Source: Paenibacillus_AB hodogayensis
Lineage (GTDB): Bacteria > Bacillota > Bacilli > Paenibacillales > NBRC-103111
NCBI RefSeq assembly: GCF_039536325.1
Contig: NZ_BAAAYO010000002.1
Coordinates: 310,001-374,000 of the forward strand
Reading direction: 5' to 3'
Length of the DNA: 64,000 bases
This document shows, in pieces, positions 26,605 to 36,300 of the stretch. A program made the translations under genes and the position numbers. Numbering within the stretch: position 1 is the first letter of the stretch; every line of letters begins with the position of its first letter. Below the pieces are notes generated by a model. It ran no database searches. It worked only from the letters and a program-made list of their open reading frames with translations, and was not told the DNA's origin.

Positions 26605-27444
26605 TTATCGGCTTCCAAAGCTATCCAGCAGCAGCTTCGTCATCTCTCCGGCCAGCAGCGGATCGCCTTTATGACGAAGCAGGAACGTCTTGCCGAGCTC
26701 GTCGTACCGTTGCTTCAGCACGTAGCCGTGCATCGGATGATGGATCACCTCGCTCACCGGCGCATCGGCTGGAATCCGCGGCTCGTCGAGCACGAAATCG
26801 TAATGCATCAGGACGGGCGGCGCTTTGTCGGACATGTACGTAATCGCCGAAGCCTCCTCGGCCAGCCGCAGATTATGCGGCTCGTACAGCTCGTCCAGCG
26901 ATTCGAGGCCGTAATACAGCTTCAGGTTCGGCTGAATATGCGGGCCTGCATAGATGTCCCGATAAAACCGCTGGTCCTTGGATACTTGCGTGCCGAAGCC
27001 GATAAACGCGCTGACTTCGGTGTTCTCGCGCTCCACCGGATCGGCGCTGTCCGGCTTCGACAAATCTCCCCTCAGAGCGTTCCAGAGGGCGATATGGCCG
27101 CCGGCCGACGAGCCCGCCGTGGCGATGCGCGCCGGATCGATATGCCATTCGCCGGCCATATGGCGCACGAACTGAATCGCCCGGGCGCCGTCTTCCATCG
27201 GAGCCGGATACGGGTCCTTCGAAATAAACCGGTAGTTGGCGGAAATGACCGAAATGCCCGCCTCCATGCATTCCTCCATCAGCCGCGTCGTCTGAATAGA
27301 CGATTTATCTCCTCCGACATAGCCCCCGCCATGAAAAAAAATAACAGCCGGCGACGGCTTTTCGCTCTTGCCCAGCAAATAAGCGTCCAGCACGTTTCGC
27401 TCGTGCGGACCGTATTGAACGTCTTTCAGTTCTCTTGCATGCAT
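26605..27444 (-). CDS. alpha/beta-hydrolase esterase (HSL/BD-FAE-like)
   Basis: 279-aa cytoplasmic carboxylesterase-like enzyme. The oxyanion motif HGGG (VIFFHGGGYVGGD), nucleophile elbow GSSAGGH (Ser) and a late Asp/His pair are visible. The first residues (ELKDVQYGPHERNVLDAYL) are typical of carbohydrate or xenobiotic esterases of this type. No signal peptide is present. The start is ATG 27444 after AAAGGTGAG; a GTG 15 bases earlier is within reach but overlaps that site. The substrate is unknown. Confidence 0.85.
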   Translation of the reverse strand: MHARELKDVQYGPHERNVLDAYLLGKSEKPSPAVIFFHGGGYVGGDKSSIQTTRLMEECMEAGISVISANYRFISKDPYPAPMEDGARAIQFVRHMAGEWHIDPARIATAGSSAGGHIALWNALRGDLSKPDSADPVERENTEVSAFIGFGTQVSKDQRFYRDIYAGPHIQPNLKLYYGLESLDELYEPHNLRLAEEASAITYMSDKAPPVLMHYDFVLDEPRIPADAPVSEVIHHPMHGYVLKQRYDELGKTFLLRHKGDPLLAGEMTKLLLDSFGSR

Positions 27445-27695
27445 GACTCTATCTCTCACCTTTCCTTGGTTTGATAGTAAAAAGCTACAATTACCAAGTT
27501 AACGGAAGGCATGACCGGATGCAAGCATATTCCGCGCCGTACCGGTATATATTCCAAAATTTCGACAGCGCGTTCCGCTCTTGCGCCGCAAAGTTACCGG
27601 CATTAAAGACAGGCAAAAGGCGCGAGCCGGAGAGCGACTCATCCCGCTCTCCGACGCGCGCCTGCGTCTGTTCTATCCGTTGCACCGCCGCCGAT

Positions 27696-29741
27696 TCAGC
27701 CGATTTCGTCGGCTTCGAACGTCGATGCTTCCCGCTCGCGGATAAATCCGCGCAGCTTGCCCGCCATCTCGCGGGTAATCTCGCCCTGCTCGTACAGCGA
27801 TTGCACCTCGTCCCGTTCGGCCTGAATGCCGACCCAGTGCAGCTCCTTCTTCTGTTCCTCATACCGCTCGTCCTTTATGCCGCGGGCCGTCAACGGAAAA
27901 CGGGCAAGCCGGTCCAGCATGGAGTTGTAATAGGCGATCACGCCGAGCGCCTCCTGCTCGTTATCTTCGCAGCGGACTTTGCGCACCTCGTGGATCGCCG
28001 CCTCGCACGTCTGCATCTTGATGTTCCGCAGCGCGTTGAAATCGCCGCCGGCCGGCAGCAAGGTCGGCCGACCGCTTTCCGCTGCCCGGAACATCGCCTG
28101 GAAGCGGCGGAGGAACAGCTTGCCCATCATTTTCCACAGATGAAAGCGGTTCGCCAATATGAGCTCGACCTGGTCCAACGTTTTGAAAAACTGATTGGCG
28201 TGCTCGCGGGTGATTTCGCCCTTCTCCAGCAGGCGCCGGGCGTATTCCCGCTCCTCCTGAAGCGCCATCAGCCGCAGCTCGTTTTCCTTTTTGCGCGAAG
28301 GGGCTTCGTTTTTGCGGCTTGCCGTGATCATGCGGATTTGCAAGATCAATTTTTTATAGTCGGCTATGACGGAGGTGACGGCCGTGTCGTTTTCCTCGGT
28401 GCGCTCTTGATGAATCGCTTTGATCGCCTCCGACAACACCTTGATCTGAAATTGCTGCTCGAGCGACTCCTTCTCCGTCTCGTTCTTCGCCCCTTGCTTG
28501 CGGGTCAGCAGCGGCAGCAGGACGCTGGCCGCGATCAGCGAAAGCAGGATGACCGTCGCAGCCAAGAAGATAATCAAGTTCCGCTGCGGGAACGCCTCGC
28601 CGCTGTTCAGCACGAACGGGATGGAGAAGGCACCGGCCAGCGTCACAGCGCCGCGAACGCCGGAGAACGACGTCATGACGAGCATTTTGAAGCCGAGCGA
28701 TTTCTTCTCGGCTCCCGTCCCACGCAACCGCTCCACCCGGGTGAAGGCGAACGTCCACAGAAAGCGCAGTACGATCAGCATCAGGAAAATAAGGATCGCA
28801 TAGCCGATGACTTCGAAGTTGTTGAAGGCCGGATCGTTAAGAATGATCTTCGACACGTCGGGAATTTGCAGCCCGAGAATGACGAACACAAGCCCGTTCA
28901 GAATAAACAAAATGACCGACCAGGTGCTGGAGGAGACGACCTTCAGCTTCATCGTCGCGGCCTCCGAACGGTCGCTCTCCACCGCGTGCACGATCCCCCC
29001 GGCGACGGCGGCCAAAATGCCGGACATGCCGAGCTCCTCGGCGATCAGATACAGCAGGAACGGGGTCAAGATTTGCAGCAGCATGTGCATCGTGACGTCC
29101 TCCATCCCGGAGCGCCGCAGCACCATGCGCAGCCATGTGATCAGGAAGGCGAGCACCGCCCCGACCACCAGGCCGCCGATCGAGATGAGGAAGAAGCTGA
29201 ACGTCGCCTGCGGCAGCGAAAATACGCCTGTAACCGCGGCCGCCATGGCGAATTTAAAGGCGACCAGACCGGAGGCGTCGTTCATGAGCGCCTCGCCCTC
29301 CAGCAAGCGCATCAGGCTTTTCGGAATGCGGATTCTCCCGGCCAACGAGCTTACCGCCACGGCGTCGGTCGGAGACAAAATCGCCGCAAGCCCGAATGCC
29401 GCCGGCAGCGGAATCGACGGGATCATCCAATGGATCGCGTAGCCGACCACGAATACGGTAATGAACACAAGCCCGACCGCGAGCAGCAGAATGGGGGCGC
29501 GCAGCCGCCACAGCTCGTCGCGGGGCGTATGCTTCCCGTCGTTGTACAGCAATGGGGCAATGAACAGTACAAAAAACAGCTCGGGGGAAAGCGGCAAATG
29601 GATGCCCGAAGGAACAACCGCCACCGCAACGCCGAGCGCGATCTGAATGAGCGGAACGGGAATAAACGGTACATATCGACCCAGCACGTGGGACACGCCA
29701 ATCAGCACCAACATGACGAGTACAGCCAACAGCACTTCCAC
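27696..29741 (-). CDS. Na+(K+)/H+ antiporter, CPA1/NhaP family with long cytoplasmic tail
   Basis: 681-aa cation/proton antiporter. About twelve membrane helices fill residues 1-415. The ion-binding region reads ILSPTDAVAVSSL and EGEALMNDASGLVAF, and SGVRGAVTLAGAF is typical of CPA1. The C-terminal 265 residues are cytoplasmic, with charged coiled-coil stretches (GEITREHANQFFKTLDQVEL). It is close in layout and length to Bacillus NhaK. It exports Na+, K+ or Li+ in exchange for protons for pH and salt homeostasis. It is a single-gene unit with a candidate promoter upstream. Confidence 0.88.
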   Translation of the reverse strand: MEVLLAVLVMLVLIGVSHVLGRYVPFIPVPLIQIALGVAVAVVPSGIHLPLSPELFFVLFIAPLLYNDGKHTPRDELWRLRAPILLLAVGLVFITVFVVGYAIHWMIPSIPLPAAFGLAAILSPTDAVAVSSLAGRIRIPKSLMRLLEGEALMNDASGLVAFKFAMAAAVTGVFSLPQATFSFFLISIGGLVVGAVLAFLITWLRMVLRRSGMEDVTMHMLLQILTPFLLYLIAEELGMSGILAAVAGGIVHAVESDRSEAATMKLKVVSSSTWSVILFILNGLVFVILGLQIPDVSKIILNDPAFNNFEVIGYAILIFLMLIVLRFLWTFAFTRVERLRGTGAEKKSLGFKMLVMTSFSGVRGAVTLAGAFSIPFVLNSGEAFPQRNLIIFLAATVILLSLIAASVLLPLLTRKQGAKNETEKESLEQQFQIKVLSEAIKAIHQERTEENDTAVTSVIADYKKLILQIRMITASRKNEAPSRKKENELRLMALQEEREYARRLLEKGEITREHANQFFKTLDQVELILANRFHLWKMMGKLFLRRFQAMFRAAESGRPTLLPAGGDFNALRNIKMQTCEAAIHEVRKVRCEDNEQEALGVIAYYNSMLDRLARFPLTARGIKDERYEEQKKELHWVGIQAERDEVQSLYEQGEITREMAGKLRGFIREREASTFEADEIG

Positions 29742-29786
29742 GACGCATCTTCCCTTCGTCTAGTGAACATTTTCTTCCAATACTTC

Positions 29787-29816
29787 ATTATATAATATCC
29801 ATTTCGCCAAAAACAA
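29787..29816 (-). promoter_or_regulatory. candidate promoter of the antiporter gene
   Basis: On the minus strand TTGTTT, an 18-base spacer and TATAAT, about 45 bases upstream of the ATG at 29741. Confidence 0.5.
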
Positions 29817-29833
29817 TGTTCGACTCGCATCAA

Positions 29834-29866
29834 ACAGGCCGCCGGATTAGTGGCCCGACGGCCTGC
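29834..29866 (-). terminator. weak terminator hairpin after the YdjC-family gene
   Basis: Stem CAGGCCG...CGGCCTG followed on the minus strand by TTTG. It lies about 110 bases past the stop codon at 29978 and before the antiporter promoter. Confidence 0.45.
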
Positions 29867-29977
29867 TGTACATGACGGCTTGCTGCGCAGGAAAGGATAC
29901 CATTTGGACTGCCTTCGCCTCTAGGGGAAAGCGGATAGAGCGTGTCCGGCGCCGGGACAACCAGCTCCGGCTTTGTA

Positions 29978-30919
29978 CTAGCTCGGCTCCTTGCCGGCGC
30001 TTTGCCGGCGGTTCAGCAGCAGCTTGACAAGCTGCCCCGCTGCCCTAAGCCGCAGGATTCCGCGCGCTCTGGGCACTTCCCCGTAATGGATCAGCTTCAC
30101 TCCGGCGTCGCGCAGCGCATAAGCGAAGTCCACGTCCAGCATCAGCCTGTATTCCCACACCCGCTTTTGCCAGGACGGAATAAGCTTCTCCAGCTCGCTG
30201 TCCTGATCGGCGGGATGAATGTACGTCTCGCATATCCCTTCCGGCAGCGCATAAAGCTTGTCGATCAGCGACTGCTTGAAGGTTGCGTACGTTTCATTTT
30301 CCTGAATATGAAACGGATGAGAGAGCAAATAGTCGGGAATGCCGACGCCCAGCGTATCGGCCAGCGCTACCACGGGAGCGAGCATCTGTTCCGCTCCGGG
30401 GATGGAGGCGAGGAAGGCGTCGTGCGGATCGATCCGGCGAAAGATCCGGAACGGCAAGCCCCGCCTGGAGCATTGCAGCAGCACGTAAGGCAGATGGCTT
30501 CGTCCGGTGGCGAGGCCGTACAGGCTGCCCATATGATTATCGACATGCCCAATGCGCAAGCCGGCGCGGTCGGCGGCTTGAAATTGCGCGCGGATTTCCG
30601 CGTGCACGTCCCGGGACAGCGCGTATTGCTCGAAATCGGCCACCGTCCTGTGCATAAAACCGCTTTCGTCATGCAGCGAGGAACGACCGGTTAAGCTTTT
30701 CCAGCGGAGGCCGGAAAATTCGCTGGTCAGCGTCAAGTGCAGTCCGATAGGAATGTCCGGTCGGCTTCTGCACCATTCCGCCGCCTCCTGGAAACCCGGG
30801 GCCGGGGTCATGATCGTCGCGGAGGACACTTTCCGTTCCTCCAGCAGATGGAAAATCGCTTTATTTGCGGCCCGGCTCTGGCCGAAATCGTCGCAATTCA
30901 GTATCAGAAGTTTGTTCAT
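29978..30919 (-). CDS. YdjC/ChbG-family carbohydrate deacetylase
   Basis: 313-aa metal-dependent deacetylase-like enzyme. The start LLILNCDDFGQSRAAN has the metal-binding Asp pair, with further ligands in IGLHLTLTSE and GHVDNHMGSLYG (His residues). The family removes acetyl groups from N-acetylated (oligo)saccharides such as diacetylchitobiose. The start is ATG 30919 with GGAGGT seven bases upstream. It lies 36 bases downstream of a GPH sugar symporter gene on the same strand, so the two form an operon for uptake and deacetylation of a sugar, by inference. Confidence 0.85.
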   Translation of the reverse strand: MNKLLILNCDDFGQSRAANKAIFHLLEERKVSSATIMTPAPGFQEAAEWCRSRPDIPIGLHLTLTSEFSGLRWKSLTGRSSLHDESGFMHRTVADFEQYALSRDVHAEIRAQFQAADRAGLRIGHVDNHMGSLYGLATGRSHLPYVLLQCSRRGLPFRIFRRIDPHDAFLASIPGAEQMLAPVVALADTLGVGIPDYLLSHPFHIQENETYATFKQSLIDKLYALPEGICETYIHPADQDSELEKLIPSWQKRVWEYRLMLDVDFAYALRDAGVKLIHYGEVPRARGILRLRAAGQLVKLLLNRRQSAGKEPS

Positions 30920-30955
30920 CAATACCTCCGGGCCAGCCGACACGGACAAGCTGGC

Positions 30956-32230
30956 TTAGTCGTTGGGCGATTTTTTGACGAGCAGGGAGATCAGGAACGA
31001 TAACGCCAGCAAGCAGAAGGGGATGACGCTGATCAAATAGCGGAACGTGCTGGACGGATCGGAGCCCGGATTGTCGCCGCTCACATAGCCGAAAACCATC
31101 CCGACGATCCAGAACGCCAGCGCGGACAGGAGGCCGCTCGAGCGGGTGATGAACGATCCGACGGCAGTATAGACGCCTTCCCTTCTCCGGCCGGTCGCGG
31201 CGAAGTCGCGATCGATAATTTGGCTGCTCAAGACGAGCGGAGTGACAAGAAAGCCGGAAAGCCCGAAGCCGGCCGAGATACCGGCGGCGATGCCGCTGCC
31301 GAGGTTGGTCGCGAACCAGAGCGGCACGACCGACAAGGCGTATACGGCTAGAGCCAGCCTCCACCCGCGCACGCCTCCCAGCTTCTGGACAATCCAATAC
31401 CAGACCGCCACCAGCGGGATGACGGAGGCGAAGATCGAAGCGAGCAGGATCGACACTTGCGATTCCGGAATATTCAGCACATATTTCGCGTAAAAGGGGA
31501 TCATCGAGCCGAGCAGGCCATTGACGGTCTGGGCGAACGAATTGGCGATATTGAAAATCCAAAAATCTTTGTTTTTCAACGTCTCGCGGAACGCCTCGCC
31601 CAGCTTGAGCGGCTCCTCCTGGGAAGCCTCCTCGCTCTCGCGCACGGACATCGCGAACAGCAGCATAACCGCCATGAAAACGATGGCGAAGACGACTGAC
31701 ATTTTGCCGAAGCCGATAGCCGCGAATAAAATCGGGGTCAGCACGGAAGCGACGAGGATCGCCCCGATCTGGAACGCCTGCTGGATCGCCGAAGCTTTGG
31801 CCCGGGCCCGGTCGCCGCGGAACAACTCCGGAAACAAAGCGCCGTAATTGACCCAGATGATGGTGGATACCGCCTCGAACAAAATAAGCGCGGTCAGAAA
31901 CCAGATGAACAGGCTGGTGCCGCTCAGGCCGCCCGGGACGGCGAATACCATGATGAAGGTTGCCGCAAGCAGCGGAATCGAGGCATAAATCCATGGCTTC
32001 CGTCGACCCCAGCGCGTTCGCGTCCGGTCGGACAAATAGCCCGCCATCGGATTGTTGACCGCATCCCAGATCAGAAAAATGGTGCGGGCCAAGGTCGCTA
32101 GCCCGATGCCGAGACCAAGCTTCTCTACATAGTAATAGCTGTAAAAGGAACTGAAAGCCTGGGTCGGGATCATCATGGCGAACATGCCTAGCGCAAACAT
32201 TACGGGGGAATTCTTGAACCGTTTCAACAT
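30956..32230 (-). CDS. GPH-family (MelB-like) sugar:cation symporter
   Basis: 424-aa, twelve-helix transporter of the glycoside-pentoside-hexuronide family. DAVNNPMAGYLSDRTRTRWG, then RRKPWI is the hallmark cytoplasmic loop 2-3 motif. It brings in a sugar with Na+ or H+. It is the first gene of a two-gene operon with the YdjC-family deacetylase. The preceding 255 bases (32231-32486) hold no gene that I can see. Confidence 0.88.
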   Translation of the reverse strand: MLKRFKNSPVMFALGMFAMMIPTQAFSSFYSYYYVEKLGLGIGLATLARTIFLIWDAVNNPMAGYLSDRTRTRWGRRKPWIYASIPLLAATFIMVFAVPGGLSGTSLFIWFLTALILFEAVSTIIWVNYGALFPELFRGDRARAKASAIQQAFQIGAILVASVLTPILFAAIGFGKMSVVFAIVFMAVMLLFAMSVRESEEASQEEPLKLGEAFRETLKNKDFWIFNIANSFAQTVNGLLGSMIPFYAKYVLNIPESQVSILLASIFASVIPLVAVWYWIVQKLGGVRGWRLALAVYALSVVPLWFATNLGSGIAAGISAGFGLSGFLVTPLVLSSQIIDRDFAATGRRREGVYTAVGSFITRSSGLLSALAFWIVGMVFGYVSGDNPGSDPSSTFRYLISVIPFCLLALSFLISLLVKKSPND

Positions 32231-32486
32231 CCAACCGCCCCTTTGCAGACGGCGCAGCGATTGCGCCGAATAATGTATGCGCTTTCATTATTATTCGTTG
32301 CTTTATTTAATTTCCACAATTATACATTCCAGAGAAGGTGCAAGTCAATGGGCATAAGGAGCTCCGACGCTTGCCCGTACCGGCCCGGGGCAAGGCCGGA
32401 AACAAGCTTTTGTTGCCATAGCCGGGCTCCCCCCGAGCGGAATGGACGATGTTCGATTTTTGTAAAGACGAGCCAAGGACGCCCGG

Positions 32487-33200
32487 CTAATGCACAGGCG
32501 CCCTCTCGTGGCGACTCAACCTTTTCTCCATTACGCTGAACGCGCGCTCGAAACCGAAGCAAATGATCCAGTAAAGGATGGAGGCGTTCAGGTACATCTC
32601 CAAATACCGGTAGCCGTCGCCGGCTTCGATTTTGGCTACGGCCATAATCTCCACGACCTTGACGCTAAATGCCAGGGAGGTCCCCTTCACCAAGCCGATA
32701 AACGTGTTGCCGAAGTTCGGAAGCGCGGAGACCAGCGCTTGGGGAATGACGATCCGCAGCAGCGCTTGACGGGTGGACATGCCGACAGAATAAGCGGCCT
32801 CCATCTGCCCGGAGTCGACCGCACCGAGCGCGGAACGGATAATTTCCGACTGGTAGGCAGCCGTATTGATCGAGAGCGCGAAGCAAGCATAGAGAAGCGG
32901 CGGGACCCCGTCCGCAGGCAGCGGCCAGCCCCACTGCGACTCGAGCCAGTCGAGCAGGACAGGCGTCCCGTAAAAGAGCACATAAATCTGGACCAGCAGC
33001 GGAGTGCCGCGGATAAACGATACGTAGACGTGGGCGAGCTGGCCGAGCACCGGCACCCGGTACATGCGGCACAAGGCGATTGCCGTCCCGAGGGCAAGCC
33101 CGACTGCCATCGAGACAACGGTGATCAGCAGCGTGACGGGGAGCGCCTTCAGCAGTTGGGGGAATTGCTTTAGCGCAAAAGCGAGGCTGAACGTATCCAA
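32487..33200 (-). CDS. polar amino-acid (cystine-type) ABC transporter permease 2
   Basis: 237-aa inner-membrane permease of the HisM/TcyM type with about five membrane helices. The permease signature for ATPase contact reads EAAYSVGMSTRQALLRIVIP. NTAAYQSEIIRSALGAVDSG is also family-typical. It is the last gene of the long minus-strand cluster that starts near 43086. It forms a heterodimer with the permease encoded just upstream. In Bacillus, similar pairs sit with monooxygenases in the ytm operon for sulfur compounds, which suits the neighbours here. Confidence 0.88.
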   Translation of the reverse strand: MDTFSLAFALKQFPQLLKALPVTLLITVVSMAVGLALGTAIALCRMYRVPVLGQLAHVYVSFIRGTPLLVQIYVLFYGTPVLLDWLESQWGWPLPADGVPPLLYACFALSINTAAYQSEIIRSALGAVDSGQMEAAYSVGMSTRQALLRIVIPQALVSALPNFGNTFIGLVKGTSLAFSVKVVEIMAVAKIEAGDGYRYLEMYLNASILYWIICFGFERAFSVMEKRLSRHERAPVH

Positions 33201-33294
33201 GCGGTATCCCTTCTTTCCTGTAAACCTTCGGGTACAAATTCAGACCTTAGACGATGTTCGTGAACCGGACTTTTGTACTAAGCTACTAAGCTTC

Positions 33295-33996
33295 TTACTT
33301 GGCTAATCCGACATGACCTTTTTTGTATGCGGACTCCAGAAGCGACGCCGCCCGGCCGATCATCATACTGACGATCCAGTACATGACCGAGATGGTGATG
33401 TATATGCTGACGATTCCGATACCGTAGTTGTTCCCGACGATCAGCTCCGCCTGGCCCATGACGTCGATCACGCCGATCGAGAAAGCGAGGGACGTCTCCT
33501 TCAGCAGCGAGATCGCATTGTTCGCCAGATTGGGCAGCGCGATTCCGAACGCTTGCGGCAGGACGATACGGCGCAGCGTCTGGAAGGCGCTCATCCCGAC
33601 GGAATAAGCGGCTTCCTGCTGGCTGCGGCCGACCGCCAAATAAGCGGACCGGATCACCTCGGAGAGCACAGCCGCGGCATGAAGCGCAAAGGTGATGATC
33701 GCAAACGACATATTGCTCCAGCCGTTGATATCCATGCCAAACAGCAGCACGAGCTGAGGCAGGCCGTAGAAGACGAGAAACAGCTGTACGAGCGTCGGGG
33801 TGCAGCGCATAAATGAAAGGTACAAGGTCGCCAGCGCGGACAGCACCGGGTACCGGCGAATGCGCACGATCGCCAGCAGCAGACCGAGCAGCAGTCCGCC
33901 CGCCAGGGCGACGATCATCATGAACAAAGTCGCCGGAAGCTTGTCCGCCAGCTTGAGCAGATGAGTCCAGAACTGGCTGTCGTTGCTCGAAAGCAT
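33295..33996 (-). CDS. polar amino-acid (cystine-type) ABC transporter permease 1
   Basis: 233-aa permease paralogous to the next gene, with the same signature (EAAYSVGMSAFQTLRRIVLP) and helix layout. It lies 25 bases after the binding-protein gene and 94 bases before the second permease. It is part of the transporter SBP-permease-permease, with the ATPase gene separated by the two LLM monooxygenase genes but in the same transcription unit. Confidence 0.88.
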   Translation of the reverse strand: MLSSNDSQFWTHLLKLADKLPATLFMMIVALAGGLLLGLLLAIVRIRRYPVLSALATLYLSFMRCTPTLVQLFLVFYGLPQLVLLFGMDINGWSNMSFAIITFALHAAAVLSEVIRSAYLAVGRSQQEAAYSVGMSAFQTLRRIVLPQAFGIALPNLANNAISLLKETSLAFSIGVIDVMGQAELIVGNNYGIGIVSIYITISVMYWIVSMMIGRAASLLESAYKKGHVGLAK

Positions 33997-34021
33997 AGGT
34001 CATCCCCTTTTGGCTTGCGTC

Positions 34022-34921
34022 TTATTTGGCGTTTCTGAACTTGTAGCCCTCGCCGACCTGCTCCAACGATTTGAACAGGTCGACGCTGAACCATTTTTCC
34101 GCCAGCTTCGATAACGTCCCGTCCTTCGTCAGCTCGGCGGTAGCGGCGTCGATCCGTTCGGCCAGCTCGGTTTCCTTCTTGTTGAGCAGCACGTACAACG
34201 GCTCCTTGGATACGACGGCTCCCACCTTCAAGTCCAGCTTGAGCTGCTTGTTCGTATCGTCGAAATTGTGAACATTGACGAAATCGGCGTCGTATTTACC
34301 GTCGTTCACCATCTTCAGACGGTCGGCGATCGTAATTTTGTCAATGTCTTCGATCTTGATTTCTTTGCCGGGATGCTTCAGGTTGTAATCCTTAATCATA
34401 TTGCGCAATCCGTTGGTCGGCGTCATCGGAGTCAGCTTCTTGCCGACCATGTCGTCCAGCGAGCGGATGTCCGTCCGGTCGCTCTTGACGATCAACGAGG
34501 TGACGGAATAGCCGAACTCATGCTGCGGATACAAATATTTCTGCTCGCGCTCCGGGTTGCGGAAAAAGTAGTTGGCCGCCAGCGCGTATTTGCCGAGATC
34601 GGTGCCGATCAGTTGGGCGTCCTGGTCCATCGCTTCGTATTTGAATTCGTACTGGGGCAGCTTTTTTTCCAATTCCTTCAGGTAATCGATCGTGTAGCCG
34701 ATCGGCTGGTTTTTGTCGTCCACGTAGCTGTAGGGCGGGTTCGGGCTGCTGTTGATGGCGATCTTGACGGTTTTCTTCTCTGGAGCCGGAGTCTGCGGGG
34801 CGGAGGCTTTCGACGGGTTTCCCGCGTTCGCGGTTGTACCGGCGGAACCGCCCGCGCATCCTGACGTCAGCACGAGGGCGACGGCGGCGGACAGGACAGC
34901 AAGCAAGCTTATCGGTTTCAT
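34022..34921 (-). CDS. amino-acid ABC transporter substrate-binding lipoprotein (TcyJ/K-like)
   Basis: 299-aa lipoprotein. The signal peptide ends at lipobox LTSGC (C22), followed by an Ala/Pro/Thr-rich linker. The mature protein has the family 3 binding-protein start VKIAINSSPNPPYSYVDDKN and typical SLDDMVGKKLTP and DGKYDADFV segments. Ligands of the closest known group are cystine and other sulfur-bearing amino-acid derivatives; here the ligand is inferred from neighbours only. It lies 17 bases after the second LLM gene and heads the SBP-permease-permease part of the cluster. Confidence 0.88.
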   Translation of the reverse strand: MKPISLLAVLSAAVALVLTSGCAGGSAGTTANAGNPSKASAPQTPAPEKKTVKIAINSSPNPPYSYVDDKNQPIGYTIDYLKELEKKLPQYEFKYEAMDQDAQLIGTDLGKYALAANYFFRNPEREQKYLYPQHEFGYSVTSLIVKSDRTDIRSLDDMVGKKLTPMTPTNGLRNMIKDYNLKHPGKEIKIEDIDKITIADRLKMVNDGKYDADFVNVHNFDDTNKQLKLDLKVGAVVSKEPLYVLLNKKETELAERIDAATAELTKDGTLSKLAEKWFSVDLFKSLEQVGEGYKFRNAK

Positions 34922-34938
34922 TAGGTATGGTCCTCTCT

Positions 34939-36300
34939 TTATCGGGAAATGGATGAATGCGGATGGGGCCGGAAGCGTGTCGGCAAAGCCAGTCCGAGAT
35001 GATCGCGCAGCGTGCTTCCTTCGTAGTCGCGGCGGAACCGTCCTCTTCGCTGCAAAATCGGCACGACGTAATCGACGAACTGCTCCAGTCCTCCCGGAAA
35101 ATGCGAAGGCATGATGTTGAAACCGTCGCAGCCGCGCTCATCGATCCACTGCTCCATCAGATCGGCCAACTGCTCCGGCGTGCCCACGAAGGAATAATGG
35201 CCGCCTGCGGCGACGACTCGCTTGCTCAGCTCGCGGATGGTCAGCTTGTCGCGCCGCGCCCAGTCCTTGATCAGCTGCACACGGGCCTTTTTGTTCATGC
35301 GGCTGTCGATATCGATTTCGTCGTACGGCAGCGGGCCGTCAAGCGGATAGGGCGACAGGTCGAAGTCGAGATGGCCGGACAGCACCCGTACCGCCACATG
35401 AGGCAGCACCAGCTCGGCAAAATACGCCTCGGCCTCCTTCGCCTCGCGCTCCGTAGAGCCGAGAATCGGAGACAGTCCGGACAAAACAAGCAGCTGATCG
35501 GAGGTTCGCCCGAAGTCGCCGAGCATTCCCTTGAGGCTGGCGTAGAACGTTTGCGCATCCGGCAAATTGTTTTGCGCAGTGAAAACGACCTCGGCTTTCT
35601 CGGCTGCTACCCGTTTGCCGCTCTCCGAGGATCCGGACTGAAAGACGACCGGGTGGCCCTGCGGAGAAGACGGGACGTACCCTTTGCCGCTGACAGACAA
35701 GTGACGGCCGTTATAAGCGAAGCTCCTCACCTTGGAAGGGTCGAAATAAAGCCCGGCCGCCGCATCGGCCTTCACGGCTTCGGGGTCCCAACTGTCCCAG
35801 CACGCCTGTACGATGTCCATAAACTCGCTGCCCCGCTCATAGCGAGACGCATGGGGCATCAGCGATTGCTGACTGTACTGGAAAGGAGCGGCTCCGTCCT
35901 GGGACGTGACCATATTCCATCCGGCCCGCCCGCCGCTCAGCAGATCGAGGGTGGACAGTCTAGAGGCGATATGGAACGGGTCGTTGTACGTCGTCGTCAA
36001 GGTTGCCGTCAATCCGACCTTCTCCGTGACGGAGGCCATAGCCGCCAGCACCGTCAGCGTGTCGAGCTGCGGGAAGGGGCGCTCCCCGGTTACAATCCCT
36101 TTCACTCCGCCTATCGTCAAGTGCTCCAGCACGAGGATCGTATCGAACTTGCCGCGCTCGGCCATCCGGGCGAAATCGTGGTAAAACGACAGGTCCAGCA
36201 GCCGGTCGGAGTAAGTGTTCGGATGGCGCCAGCCGCCTACGTGCTGGCCGACGTCGAACAGGAAGACGCCGAGATGCATTTGCCGTTTAGAGCCGCTCAT
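34939..36300 (-). CDS. LLM-class flavin-dependent monooxygenase (NtaA/SnaA/DszA family)
   Basis: 453-aa luciferase-like TIM-barrel monooxygenase that uses reduced FMN from a partner reductase. Family stretches are GGWRHPNTYSDRLLDLSFYH, ATLTTTYNDPFHIASRL and GGRAGWNMVTS. The relatives YtnJ, NtaA and DszA oxidise sulfur or nitrogen compounds. Its ATG overlaps the stop codon of the upstream LLM gene (ATGA), which implies coupled translation. No FMN reductase gene is in the cluster, so the reductase is shared or is one of the other flavoproteins. Confidence 0.9.
   Translation of the reverse strand: MSGSKRQMHLGVFLFDVGQHVGGWRHPNTYSDRLLDLSFYHDFARMAERGKFDTILVLEHLTIGGVKGIVTGERPFPQLDTLTVLAAMASVTEKVGLTATLTTTYNDPFHIASRLSTLDLLSGGRAGWNMVTSQDGAAPFQYSQQSLMPHASRYERGSEFMDIVQACWDSWDPEAVKADAAAGLYFDPSKVRSFAYNGRHLSVSGKGYVPSSPQGHPVVFQSGSSESGKRVAAEKAEVVFTAQNNLPDAQTFYASLKGMLGDFGRTSDQLLVLSGLSPILGSTEREAKEAEAYFAELVLPHVAVRVLSGHLDFDLSPYPLDGPLPYDEIDIDSRMNKKARVQLIKDWARRDKLTIRELSKRVVAAGGHYSFVGTPEQLADLMEQWIDERGCDGFNIMPSHFPGGLEQFVDYVVPILQRRGRFRRDYEGSTLRDHLGLALPTRFRPHPHSSISR

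Noticed and set aside
27471..29795. 774-codon open frame on the plus strand
   Set aside because: It lies antisense to the CPA1 antiporter gene; composition is Arg/Gln/His/Asp-rich as expected for the reverse strand of a GC-rich gene, with no domain.
33262..33290. TTTGTACTA motif shared with bases 70-80 and 29955-29970
   Set aside because: The shared core is only about 9-13 bases and the contexts differ, so it is not enough to call a repeat family.
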